From contig CCKK01000002.1 of the NCBI GenBank assembly GCA_001048675.1, positions 868,001-932,000 on the forward strand: a stretch of 64,000 nucleotides of DNA. The letters are read 5' to 3'. The notes under the pieces were generated by a model, which was not told the origin of the DNA, did no database searches, and saw only the letters and a program-made list of their open reading frames with translations. Source of the stretch: Vibrio diabolicus (GTDB taxonomy: Bacteria; Pseudomonadota; Gammaproteobacteria; Enterobacterales; Vibrionaceae). This document shows, piece after piece, positions 56,180 through 63,785 of the stretch; the stretch's first letter is position 1; the number at the start of each line of letters is the position of its first letter. Both the position numbers and the translations under genes were made by a program.

Positions 56180-56206
56180 TGCCGTCCCATGTTTGTGAGG
56201 CGGCCT
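56180..56206 (+). terminator. Terminator-like hairpin just upstream of rnk
   Basis: GCCGTC / GGCGGC stem (one G-T pair) with a 12-base loop, followed by CTTTTATTT, only ~20 bases before the rnk ATG. It may end a small upstream transcript or attenuate rnk. Confidence 0.65.
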
Positions 56207-56225
56207 TTTATTTGGGAGTCATAAA

Positions 56226-56633
56226 ATGTCAGAAAACAATTCTATCTACATTTCAAGCTTAGATATGAACCGAATCACGGCTTTGTTGGATAAAATGCCA
56301 AACATCGCGGCGGAGCTTGTTGAGCTAGAAGCAGAGCTAGACCGTGCGACGGTTCTTGAGCCAGAACAAATGCCAGATAATGTGGTCACGATGAACTCAA
56401 CTGTAGAGTTTAAATTTGCAGGTGAAGATAGAACCATGACAAAGACACTGGTTTACCCATCTGAGCTGAAAAGCAGTGATGATATTTCCATTTTTGCGCC
56501 CGTAGGCAGCGCACTGATCGGTTTGTCTGTTGGTCAAAAACTTGAATGGCCAATGCCAAATAATCAAGTGAAGACAATTGAAATTGTCGATATCACCTAC
56601 CAGCCTGAGCGTTGTGGTGCACTAAACCGCTAA
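56226..56633 (+). CDS. rnk: Regulator of nucleoside diphosphate kinase Rnk
   Basis: 135 residues. N-terminal helical coiled-coil (LDMNRITALLDKMPNIAAELVELEAEL) and a C-terminal GreA/GreB-like FKBP-type domain (VVTMNSTVEFKF, LVYPSELKSSDDISIFAPVGSALIGLSVGQKLEWPMP as family pattern), ending in DITYQPERCGA. Rnk binds RNA polymerase in a Gre-like way and affects nucleoside diphosphate kinase levels. TTGGGAG lies before the ATG. Confidence 0.93.
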   Translation: MSENNSIYISSLDMNRITALLDKMPNIAAELVELEAELDRATVLEPEQMPDNVVTMNSTVEFKFAGEDRTMTKTLVYPSELKSSDDISIFAPVGSALIGLSVGQKLEWPMPNNQVKTIEIVDITYQPERCGALNR

Positions 56634-56862
56634 CCCTCAGTAGTCCCGGTGCAAAGGCCTCATTTATGACTTTGCACCAGGAGAGCCCCTCGCTTATCCC
56701 CTATTTCCTTCTTTGTTTTTCCAAGCATTTACTTTGCTGCTCTTAAGTAACATCAACGATTCTTTATTATTTACCGCATATTCAATACCTATATCTCCAA
56801 GCTCAATCATAGAAATTGCAAAGTATTTTTCGTATATTGTCGCTCCGAAAACGACGTAAATT

Positions 56863-57825
56863 ATGCGCAAAATGGAAGAATATCTAACTCGAATTGCCTG
56901 CTTAGAAAAAGAAAATGAAGAGCTGAAGCGGAAGAATGCGCGACTACAAGAAAAGTTGAATGCTGCACTCGACAGTAATGGACTGTGTTTGTGGGAGCAG
57001 CATATTCCTTCAGGTACTTTGACGATATTCAATATGCAGTGGGGCAAAATGCTAGGTTATCAGCCCCATGAGTTAACCGCGACGGTTGAAACGTGGAAAA
57101 ACAATCTCCACCCTGAAGATTATGATCTTGCGGTGGGTGCATTTGAAGATCACCTAGCTGGCAAAACCGACCTTTATGAGGTAGTTCATCGCATGATTTA
57201 TAAAGACGGCAGTGATAGTTGGGTCTACGATCGAGGGCGCATCGTCGAGTATGGTTCTGATGGCGAACCACTACGCATGATGGGCACTCATATCGATATT
57301 ACAAAAGAAAAGCGATATGAGCAGCAACTGGCTAAGTTAGCTTCGAGTGATCCATTGACCGGACTGTTAAATAGAAAAGCAATTGAGGAAAACTTTAATC
57401 ATCAACCTCAAACCAAGCCGTCTCAGCAGTCTGCCTTAGTGTTTGTTGATATAGATAACTTTAAAGCAGTTAACGACCAGCTAGGCCATCATACTGGTGA
57501 TACTCTCCTCATTAATATCGCCAATAGCTTAACAGAGCTTGCGCCAAGCAAGTCTCAAGTCGGACGCATAGGAGGAGATGAGTTTGTCGTTTTAAGCTCT
57601 TATTCAAATCAAGAAGAAATATCTCAACTTTGTGATCGACTCTTAAGTTCTATCATTCCTGCGATAAATCAGGACTTAAATAAAGTAACGATTGGAATGA
57701 GCATCGGTGTTTGTCTATTTGATAAAGGAAAACAACAGTTTAATGAAGTTTATCAAAAAGCCGATCATGCAATGTATGAAATAAAGAAAAATGGCAAAAA
57801 TGGCGTTGCCTATATCCAGATATAA
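56863..57825 (+). CDS. PAS-GGDEF diguanylate cyclase
   Basis: 320 residues, no membrane segment, so cytosolic. A short N-terminal coiled coil (RIACLEKENEELKRKNARLQ) leads into a PAS fold (LWEQHIPSGTLTIFN, MLGYQPHEL, MMGTHIDITKEK), then a GGDEF domain with DPLTGLLNRKA and an intact active site RIGGDEFVVL, so synthesis of c-di-GMP is expected. No RxxD inhibitory site is visible five residues before GGDEF. The Shine-Dalgarno is weak. It stands alone. Confidence 0.93.
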   Translation: MRKMEEYLTRIACLEKENEELKRKNARLQEKLNAALDSNGLCLWEQHIPSGTLTIFNMQWGKMLGYQPHELTATVETWKNNLHPEDYDLAVGAFEDHLAGKTDLYEVVHRMIYKDGSDSWVYDRGRIVEYGSDGEPLRMMGTHIDITKEKRYEQQLAKLASSDPLTGLLNRKAIEENFNHQPQTKPSQQSALVFVDIDNFKAVNDQLGHHTGDTLLINIANSLTELAPSKSQVGRIGGDEFVVLSSYSNQEEISQLCDRLLSSIIPAINQDLNKVTIGMSIGVCLFDKGKQQFNEVYQKADHAMYEIKKNGKNGVAYIQI

Positions 57826-58304
57826 TAAGTCTCTTGTTTTTTGAAATTAATATTTCTTTAATTTGACAATTTTCTCTATGGAATTGATAGCGTATTATTT
57901 TTAATAATTAATTTATATAGGAAACAAAAGAAATAACAAACAATTAAGAGTGTTGCATACTACACGGTGTAATATTATTACTGTCTTTGTGACTGCTTTT
58001 GTTGCATACAATATTATTTCTTATTATTTTTATAAAAACCACTAGTAAAACGTAGTTAAACATTATAATTCATAAACTTATAAAAACCGAAATGCATGGT
58101 TGAATTTTAACCACCCCTTCTGCTAATATCTCGCCTCGTGTTTAAAAGTAATAAACACACACAAATATAAAACAAACTTTATAAAACATAATGCACACTT
58201 GAACATTACTGGTTCTATTTGGGTAGAGCTCGGTATTTATTTTATTTAAAACATTATGAATTTGTAATTTCATTTAATATCAAAATATTAAGTAGGTATA
58301 TAAA
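57826..58304. other. 479-bp A/T-rich region upstream of the metzincin gene
   Basis: No gene is seen. A 10-bp direct repeat TGTTGCATAC occurs at 57951-57960 and 58000-58009, each followed (10 or 0 bases later) by AATATTATT. An imperfect TACAC-GG-TGTAA inverted repeat lies at 57961-57972. These are candidate operators for the protease gene. Confidence 0.5.
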
Positions 58305-60089
58305 TTGAAGAAGGTCATCCTCCCTCAATTGGGCTTTGTTGCGTCAAATTTACGCTTGCTAGCTCTTGGCTTTGTAACCCTCGTGTCAGCATATTCTTTT
58401 TCATCAGAGGCTTATGCTGAGCAAGTGGCTAGTGGTGAACAAAAAACATTAGTTGTACTCGTCAATTTCCAAGAAAACCCTCAAGAGATCCCGATCTCTA
58501 AAGAAGACGCCCACCATGTTGTTTTTAATACCGTTAGCGACTTCTATTCGCAAATGTCCCAGGGGCAACTTTGGCTATCTGGTGATGTAGCTGGAACATT
58601 CACCTTACCGATATCAAACCAAATTTGCGATGATGATGCTGTAGCAACGGAAGCCAACAAAATGGCTGAAACTGCGGGATATCAACTATCAAACTATGAC
58701 CGTTTTATCTACTTAACAACCAAAACTGGATGTGCATCAGAAGGCTCTGGTAGTCAAGGAGTAACTCCCTCTAGAGCGTCAATAAATGCGGTTTTCGAGC
58801 CTCGAGTTATCGCCCATGAATTAGGACATAATTTTGGATTGCATCACGCTTCCGCACTCGACTGTAAAGACGGTACGTTAGCTGGTGATTGCCGTGTCAT
58901 AGAGTACGGTGATAGCTACGATACAATGGGTAACTACGATATGGGTTACTTTAGCGCCTTCCAATTGGAAAACTTAGGGTGGCAGACCTCCCCTGCTCAA
59001 ATCATTTCTAGTGATGGTGTTTACTCTATTGATGCCTATGAAGACTTTGAAAGTACTTCATCAAAAGTTTTAAAAATCCCAAGAGGTACCGATCCAATTA
59101 CAGGTCAGCGCCAATGGTTTTACGTTGAATATCGACAAGCTCTTGGCTACGACAGCTTTTTACGTGACCGTTCGTACATCGTATACCGCCAAGATGTGAC
59201 AGAAGGTGTGGTTGTGCGCCTAGCGACAGACGGTGATCTTAAAAGTAGCCGCTTGCTACACATGAAGCCTGACTCCACTTTCAAACAATTATTTGGGAGT
59301 AATGACTGGGAAGACCCTGCTCTTCCAATTGGTGGAACGTTCACCGATCCAAAAACAGGCGTGTCGATTACTTTGGAAAGTGCTAATGGTCAAAACGCAC
59401 AGGTCAGTGTCATATTTGGTGGTGAATCCGGGCAATGCGTTGCGACATCGCCTCTACTCTCTCTAACCCCACTATCAGGTTCTGATGCTAATGCCGGAGA
59501 AACGTTGGCGTATAATCTTAAAGTGACGAACCAGAACAATACAGAATGTGCAGACGCGACCTATACAACGGCTTTAAGCGTTCCTGACGGATGGAATTAT
59601 GACGCAAGCGCCTTGACGGTTCCTTCCGGCATGAGTGCAGAAACGACGGTCATGGTTACGTCAAACAGCGATGCTCAACCGAACTCTTACAGCATAGCCG
59701 TTGACGTTATAGATGCTGAAAATGAACAATCAGCCAAAACCGAGCTATCTTACACAGTGTTGTCTGAGTCGACGTCACCACTTGAGGCGGTGAATGATAG
59801 CGTAACGATCAGTGATAAATCCGTCGTTCGCATCGAGCAGTTAAATAATGACTCGTTTGAACAATCGACCTCTCTTGCCATTACGGTCGCTAAGCCAAAC
59901 AAAGGCAGCGCCCGTGTACTGAGTGATGGCTCCATTGAATACACACCTTCGAAGAAGTTTAAGAATAATGATTCATTTACTTATACGATCAGTGACGGTC
60001 AATCTTCTTCAACCGCGACGATTAGTATCACCTTACAATCGACTTCTGGTGGGAATGGTGGTGGAAACGGTAAAGGGAAACCGAACTAA
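58305..60089 (+). CDS. Secreted metzincin-type metalloprotease with C-terminal Ig/cadherin-like domains
   Basis: 594 residues from a TTG start behind AGTAGG. A long signal peptide ends near SEAYA (residues 1-38). The catalytic domain shows the metzincin zinc motif HELGHNFGLHH at 171-181 and a Met-turn SYDTMGNYD at about 205-212, closest to the M11 gametolysin-like family. Next come an alpha-galactosidase-type (NPCBM-like) or CARDB-type domain (ETLAYNLKVTNQN) and a C-terminal cadherin/VCBS-like repeat (NNDSFTYTISDGQSSSTATI) ending in a Gly/Asn/Lys tail (GNGGGNGKGKPN). It converges with a DUF11-like gene. Extracellular proteolysis is expected; the substrate is unknown. Confidence 0.9.
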   Translation: MKKVILPQLGFVASNLRLLALGFVTLVSAYSFSSEAYAEQVASGEQKTLVVLVNFQENPQEIPISKEDAHHVVFNTVSDFYSQMSQGQLWLSGDVAGTFTLPISNQICDDDAVATEANKMAETAGYQLSNYDRFIYLTTKTGCASEGSGSQGVTPSRASINAVFEPRVIAHELGHNFGLHHASALDCKDGTLAGDCRVIEYGDSYDTMGNYDMGYFSAFQLENLGWQTSPAQIISSDGVYSIDAYEDFESTSSKVLKIPRGTDPITGQRQWFYVEYRQALGYDSFLRDRSYIVYRQDVTEGVVVRLATDGDLKSSRLLHMKPDSTFKQLFGSNDWEDPALPIGGTFTDPKTGVSITLESANGQNAQVSVIFGGESGQCVATSPLLSLTPLSGSDANAGETLAYNLKVTNQNNTECADATYTTALSVPDGWNYDASALTVPSGMSAETTVMVTSNSDAQPNSYSIAVDVIDAENEQSAKTELSYTVLSESTSPLEAVNDSVTISDKSVVRIEQLNNDSFEQSTSLAITVAKPNKGSARVLSDGSIEYTPSKKFKNNDSFTYTISDGQSSSTATISITLQSTSGGNGGGNGKGKPN

Positions 60090-60106
60090 ATCACGCAATT
60101 CATATG

Positions 60107-60136
60107 AAAAAGCCTGGAGAATACTCCAGGCTTTTT
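60107..60136. terminator. Bidirectional terminator between protease 1 and DUF11 protein A
   Basis: AAAAAGCCTGGAG / CTCCAGGCTTTTT, a perfect 13-bp stem with an AATA loop, between convergent genes. Confidence 0.95.
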
Positions 60137-60152
60137 ATTCACAAGACATCAA

Positions 60153-61748
60153 TTAGTTGCTTGGTGCAGGACAAATATCACAGTCTGCAGAAGCTGTATT
60201 CGTCGCTTGAGTATTATCGATTTTCAAGAAACCAACCGCCGTCACAGTATCACGGAAAGATTGTGTTTCTGCATTGCTAAATGCCGTTGGGATATAACTA
60301 CCAGTATAAGACTGACATTGATCCGAAGCGAGTTCGATATTATCCACTACTGTCACGTCATCAGAAGCATCCTCAGGCGTACCTGAGTCATCCACAACAG
60401 AAACATTCACTAAAGTAAGTCCAGGCGTTGTGTTACATACCATTCCCGAGAAGCTCACTTCAGCAATGATACCATTGTCAGTAAGCTTGAAGCCGCTTTC
60501 ACATGATTTCGTTACACTAATCATTGGAGACAAGCTCAATGACTCACATGGATCACTTGCGGTATCACTAATGGTCGCTTGGCCACCCGGAGTCGCAGCT
60601 GCTGTGACTTTCACCGTATTAGTTAGACCATTGCTTGTACTTTCAAAACTGCCGCTGTATGAAGCACTGTCACCTGAAGCAATGGCACCTAAGCTATGTG
60701 TAGTACCTGCTTCTAAATCCTCTACAACAACATCGTAGAGCGTACCGACACCATCATTAATCACGTCGCCGCTGTATGAGTAAACGTAACCATCTTCTGT
60801 TTCATTCACGACCGCTTGATTACATGTTTTAGTGATATCAACACTACACAACTCAAAGTCACCAACCACAAAGTCTTTCAACTGAGCGGTAATACTGCTT
60901 GATGCTCTTGTTTCGGCTGCAAATGAGCTAAAACAGGTGTCTGTTTGTAGAAGTTCAGTAAGGTTTACACCACCTTCAAAGAAGGTTTCTGGAGGGAAGA
61001 CATTTTCGACACCACTTTTTGGCGTATACGCCCATGGTGCAGGTGAGTCAGTTGTATTGGTTGAAGCACACACATCTTGCGCGCCTGGTGAACACAGTGC
61101 ATTTGTCTTAACTTTCAAACGTAAGTTTGTCGCAGCACACTGACCATCTTGTGGATCATTGTTAGCAGCTTTAGCACAAGTTGTGTCCCATTCAAGAACC
61201 AAAATTTCAGGGCCATCGTTTGCCCCTTGCAAATAATTTACCTGAATCAAAAGGTCTCCAGCAATATGTTGACCCGTGAATGTACCGTCAGGGTTCAGAC
61301 CCACTGAGTCTTGATAAAACCAAAAACCTAAGAAGGCATCACCGCTGTTACCGAAACGGTCTGCACCAAAGGTGAGTACTAGATCATTGTCGATAATATA
61401 TGCTGCCGCATACGCATGAAGAATGTCCCCTTTATCAAGTACCGTACCAGTCTTCCAACCAAGTTCCGGTATGTCTTTGATGTCTTTATTACCACCAGTA
61501 AATATTGTATCCGGTGTTGCCGTGTCATTCTCAAAGCTAAATACTTGTGCTCCGCCGATGTTTGGCGGCGTTGACCAGTCATCTGGAGCACCTACTCCAG
61601 AGTCATCTATCGCATTAGCATTTGCTTCTAACTCAAACACGCCATCTGTTGGTGTTGCAAATGCAGAGCTACCTATTAGCAAGCTTGTAAATATTGCATA
61701 AAGAAAGCTCTTCATCGTATGCCAGATACCTGACTTACAAGAATTCAT
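60153..61748 (-). CDS. Secreted Cys-rich DUF11-like repeat protein A
   Basis: 531 residues from the ATG at 61748, supported by AAGGAGTAGG; an internal ATG at 61715 opens the signal peptide (MKSFLYAIFTSLLIGSSAFA), so the n-region is unusually long. An N-terminal ~200-residue domain (WKTGTVLDKGDILHAYAAAY, LTFGADRFGNSGDAFLGFWF) is followed by two DUF11/CARDB-like Ig repeats, each opening with a Lys-x-Cys motif (DITKTCNQAV; SVTKSCESGF) and holding paired cysteines. The C-terminus is TASADCDICPAPSN. It has no sortase, PEP-CTERM or GlyGly anchor. Its repeats and tail match the next gene. Function unknown; adhesin or matrix role is a guess. Confidence 0.8.
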   Translation of the reverse strand: MNSCKSGIWHTMKSFLYAIFTSLLIGSSAFATPTDGVFELEANANAIDDSGVGAPDDWSTPPNIGGAQVFSFENDTATPDTIFTGGNKDIKDIPELGWKTGTVLDKGDILHAYAAAYIIDNDLVLTFGADRFGNSGDAFLGFWFYQDSVGLNPDGTFTGQHIAGDLLIQVNYLQGANDGPEILVLEWDTTCAKAANNDPQDGQCAATNLRLKVKTNALCSPGAQDVCASTNTTDSPAPWAYTPKSGVENVFPPETFFEGGVNLTELLQTDTCFSSFAAETRASSSITAQLKDFVVGDFELCSVDITKTCNQAVVNETEDGYVYSYSGDVINDGVGTLYDVVVEDLEAGTTHSLGAIASGDSASYSGSFESTSNGLTNTVKVTAAATPGGQATISDTASDPCESLSLSPMISVTKSCESGFKLTDNGIIAEVSFSGMVCNTTPGLTLVNVSVVDDSGTPEDASDDVTVVDNIELASDQCQSYTGSYIPTAFSNAETQSFRDTVTAVGFLKIDNTQATNTASADCDICPAPSN

Positions 61749-62426
61749 AACCTACTCCTTAGAACGCTTCTAAAGCTAGACGAAGGTCCCTATGTCATTA
61801 ATTGCCTTTTAAGAAAAAGTGAAAGCGAGATACAACTTTCGTTTCGAGCTCGTATAACGCATAGAGCATGCCACCACTTAAGGTTATGATTTTATTAAAC
61901 TAAATATTTTCAACAGCGAAGAGAATGAACAGAGTGTTCAATTTTAAAGAAAGAGAAAGAAAACAAAAGAGACAAAAAACCTACGATAACAAAGATATAT
62001 ACGTGTTCTAGGATAATGTTACAGATTGACACTTTATTGTTTACACCTGTGACAGATGCACAAAAGCGACGGTATTGAAACTGTCCACTATGAATATGAA
62101 ATAAACGCTTACTCACCTGCTCCCACTAATGTGAAGGTGATGTGTAACACCTGTTTGCATAGTGTTACATCCTTTACACATCTAATTGAATACTCATTTA
62201 ACTAAAACATATTCAGTCGTTTAGCGAATAAGTTTTAGCTCAATCATTTATGAAAATATAAACAAACTGTTCACCCCTCTGTACAAAAATAAAAATAATC
62301 AACAAATACAAAAGGTTAAACATGGAACACTCTATGCTAGTCAACTGGCGCAGTTTAACTCTGTGAGAAAACTATCACGTATGTGGGCTCAAGGACGTAG
62401 CGAGCCCACTTACACAAGGAGGTTTT
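61749..62426. promoter_or_regulatory. 678-bp divergent control region between the two DUF11 genes
   Basis: No gene is seen. A perfect inverted repeat TGTAACAC (62143-62150) / GTGTTACA (62162-62169) encloses CTGTTTGCATA, whose core recalls TGTTGCATAC before protease 1. Related half-sites (TGTTACAG near 62018) also occur. The plus-strand leader ends in a hairpin GTGGGCTC / GAGCCCAC (62383-62409) right before AAGGAGG. No c-di-GMP riboswitch is recognised. Confidence 0.6.
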
Positions 62427-63713
62427 ATGAAAACCATATTTAACTCTTGGTGGGGCAGTAAGAGTTACCGTTGTTCCACTTTATGTAGCCAGAATATACT
62501 TACAGCGATCAATATCAGCAGCATGTTTAAGCTGTTTACTTGGGTCATAGCGGTTAGCTTAGTGCTGAGCTCTCAAATTGTTTACGCATCCGCTGGCGAC
62601 CCTTCAAGCCGAGGCGTGCAACCAATATTTGTTGAAGGGAATAACACCTGTCAACAATTACTTCCAGGGATCGATGGTTTGATAGAATACAAGCTTGAGC
62701 CAGTTACAGACGGCACTTTCGGTGATGGCATGCTTGAAGTGGTTATTGATCAACAACCTGGGGCAAAAACCTTCAGTTGGGATCAAGGTGATAGCCCTGT
62801 GATTATGCAAGCTATCTTCGTTAAAGGTGGTCCTGACGGAAACCTATATAACTACTTCACAGATGGATTATTGTATCAAGATGATGCCTTACTACATGCA
62901 CCTGTGGGTAAAAACGGTAGATACTATGGCTTAAGTCATATTTCATTCTGTTACACACCAGGCGTACCAGACATTAAAATCACTAAAACTTGTACATTTG
63001 GTGATGTTGTCAATGGTAACACTTTGAAATACAACTATAAACTCACTGTAGAAAACACCGGTGACTTTGCATTGTATGATGTTGTGGCAACAGACACTAC
63101 AGCCGTTGACAACGATATGGCTGCTGGTGACCATGTGTTCAATTTAGCGATGCTCGCCGTTGGACAAACGCAAGAGTTTAATGGTTCGTTTATTATTGAC
63201 CAAAACGGTATCACTAACTATGCAGAAGTAAGCGCAGCACTTGAAACTGGTGGTGGTGTTGCGGTTTCTGACAACGCAGATTGGGAATGCCCAAGCCAAA
63301 ACATCCCTGGTTCATTGTCTCTAGAGAAAGACTGTAGTGTCGTCGTCGTGAATCGATTTGAAGATACTGGTATTAATGAATACGGTCTTCAAGTCAATTA
63401 CAGTGGTAGTGTATGTAATACCTCCAATGTCACCATTGACGGCATTGTCGTAATCGACAACAAAGACTCGAATCCAATCCAGGTTGGTATGCTTGCGCCT
63501 GCTGAGTGTTACGACTTTACTGGTAACTACGAGCCAATCCCAGGAGATGGTGAAGGCCTTCCATTACCGGGTGAAGAAGTCAGAGCGTTTACAGATACTG
63601 TGGATGCGAGTGGTGAAACTATCTTCGGTAATGTTGTCGTAGAAGCGATAACAGCGTCTGCAGAATGTACGCTATGTCCAACTTGTCCAGAGCCTGTTAG
63701 CTGCCCTGAATAA
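62427..63713 (+). CDS. Secreted Cys-rich DUF11-like repeat protein B
   Basis: 428 residues from the ATG at 62427 with a strong AAGGAGG. An unusually long N-terminal region (34 residues, two Cys) precedes the hydrophobic signal core (LFTWVIAVSLVLSSQIVYA). A ~130-residue domain follows, then two DUF11-like Ig repeats matching protein A: DIKITKTCTFGDVV…FALYDVVATDT… and SLEKDCSVVV…NYSGSVCNTSNVTIDG…. The end is TASAECTLCPTCPEPVSCPE, a Cys-Pro cluster like that of protein A. The N-terminal domains of A and B do not look alike. Likely surface or extracellular; function unknown. Confidence 0.8.
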   Translation: MKTIFNSWWGSKSYRCSTLCSQNILTAINISSMFKLFTWVIAVSLVLSSQIVYASAGDPSSRGVQPIFVEGNNTCQQLLPGIDGLIEYKLEPVTDGTFGDGMLEVVIDQQPGAKTFSWDQGDSPVIMQAIFVKGGPDGNLYNYFTDGLLYQDDALLHAPVGKNGRYYGLSHISFCYTPGVPDIKITKTCTFGDVVNGNTLKYNYKLTVENTGDFALYDVVATDTTAVDNDMAAGDHVFNLAMLAVGQTQEFNGSFIIDQNGITNYAEVSAALETGGGVAVSDNADWECPSQNIPGSLSLEKDCSVVVVNRFEDTGINEYGLQVNYSGSVCNTSNVTIDGIVVIDNKDSNPIQVGMLAPAECYDFTGNYEPIPGDGEGLPLPGEEVRAFTDTVDASGETIFGNVVVEAITASAECTLCPTCPEPVSCPE

Positions 63714-63733
63714 GGTCTACTTACAACTTAATA

Positions 63734-63768
63734 AAACAACGCCTGACGTTAACTCGTCAGGCGTTTTC
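63734..63768. terminator. Bidirectional terminator between DUF11 protein B and protease 2
   Basis: ACGCCTGACG / CGTCAGGCGT stem with a TTAACT loop, an A-rich left flank and TTTCTTT on the right, between convergent genes. Confidence 0.92.
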
Positions 63769-63785
63769 TTTCGAACTATATCGTT

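Larger units (their letters stand above)
55696..56225. promoter_or_regulatory. 530-bp divergent region between nirB and rnk
   Basis: It carries the nirB control sites (listed separately), a hairpin GCTTTGTTT / AAACAAAGC at 55973-55992, a perfect inverted repeat CATATGGA / TCCATATG at 56132-56153 and a terminator-like hairpin at 56180-56206 just before rnk. There is room for an unannotated small RNA between about 55.9 and 56.2 kb; I see no protein gene. Confidence 0.55.

Noticed and set aside
62300..62426. Cyclic-di-GMP riboswitch in the leader of DUF11 protein B
   Set aside because: A stable hairpin is present, but the conserved GEMM core and its tetraloop-receptor pattern are not seen.
60153..63713. 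Sortase, PEP-CTERM or GlyGly-CTERM anchoring of the DUF11-like proteins
   Set aside because: No LPxTG, no PEP motif, and no C-terminal membrane helix with a basic tail.
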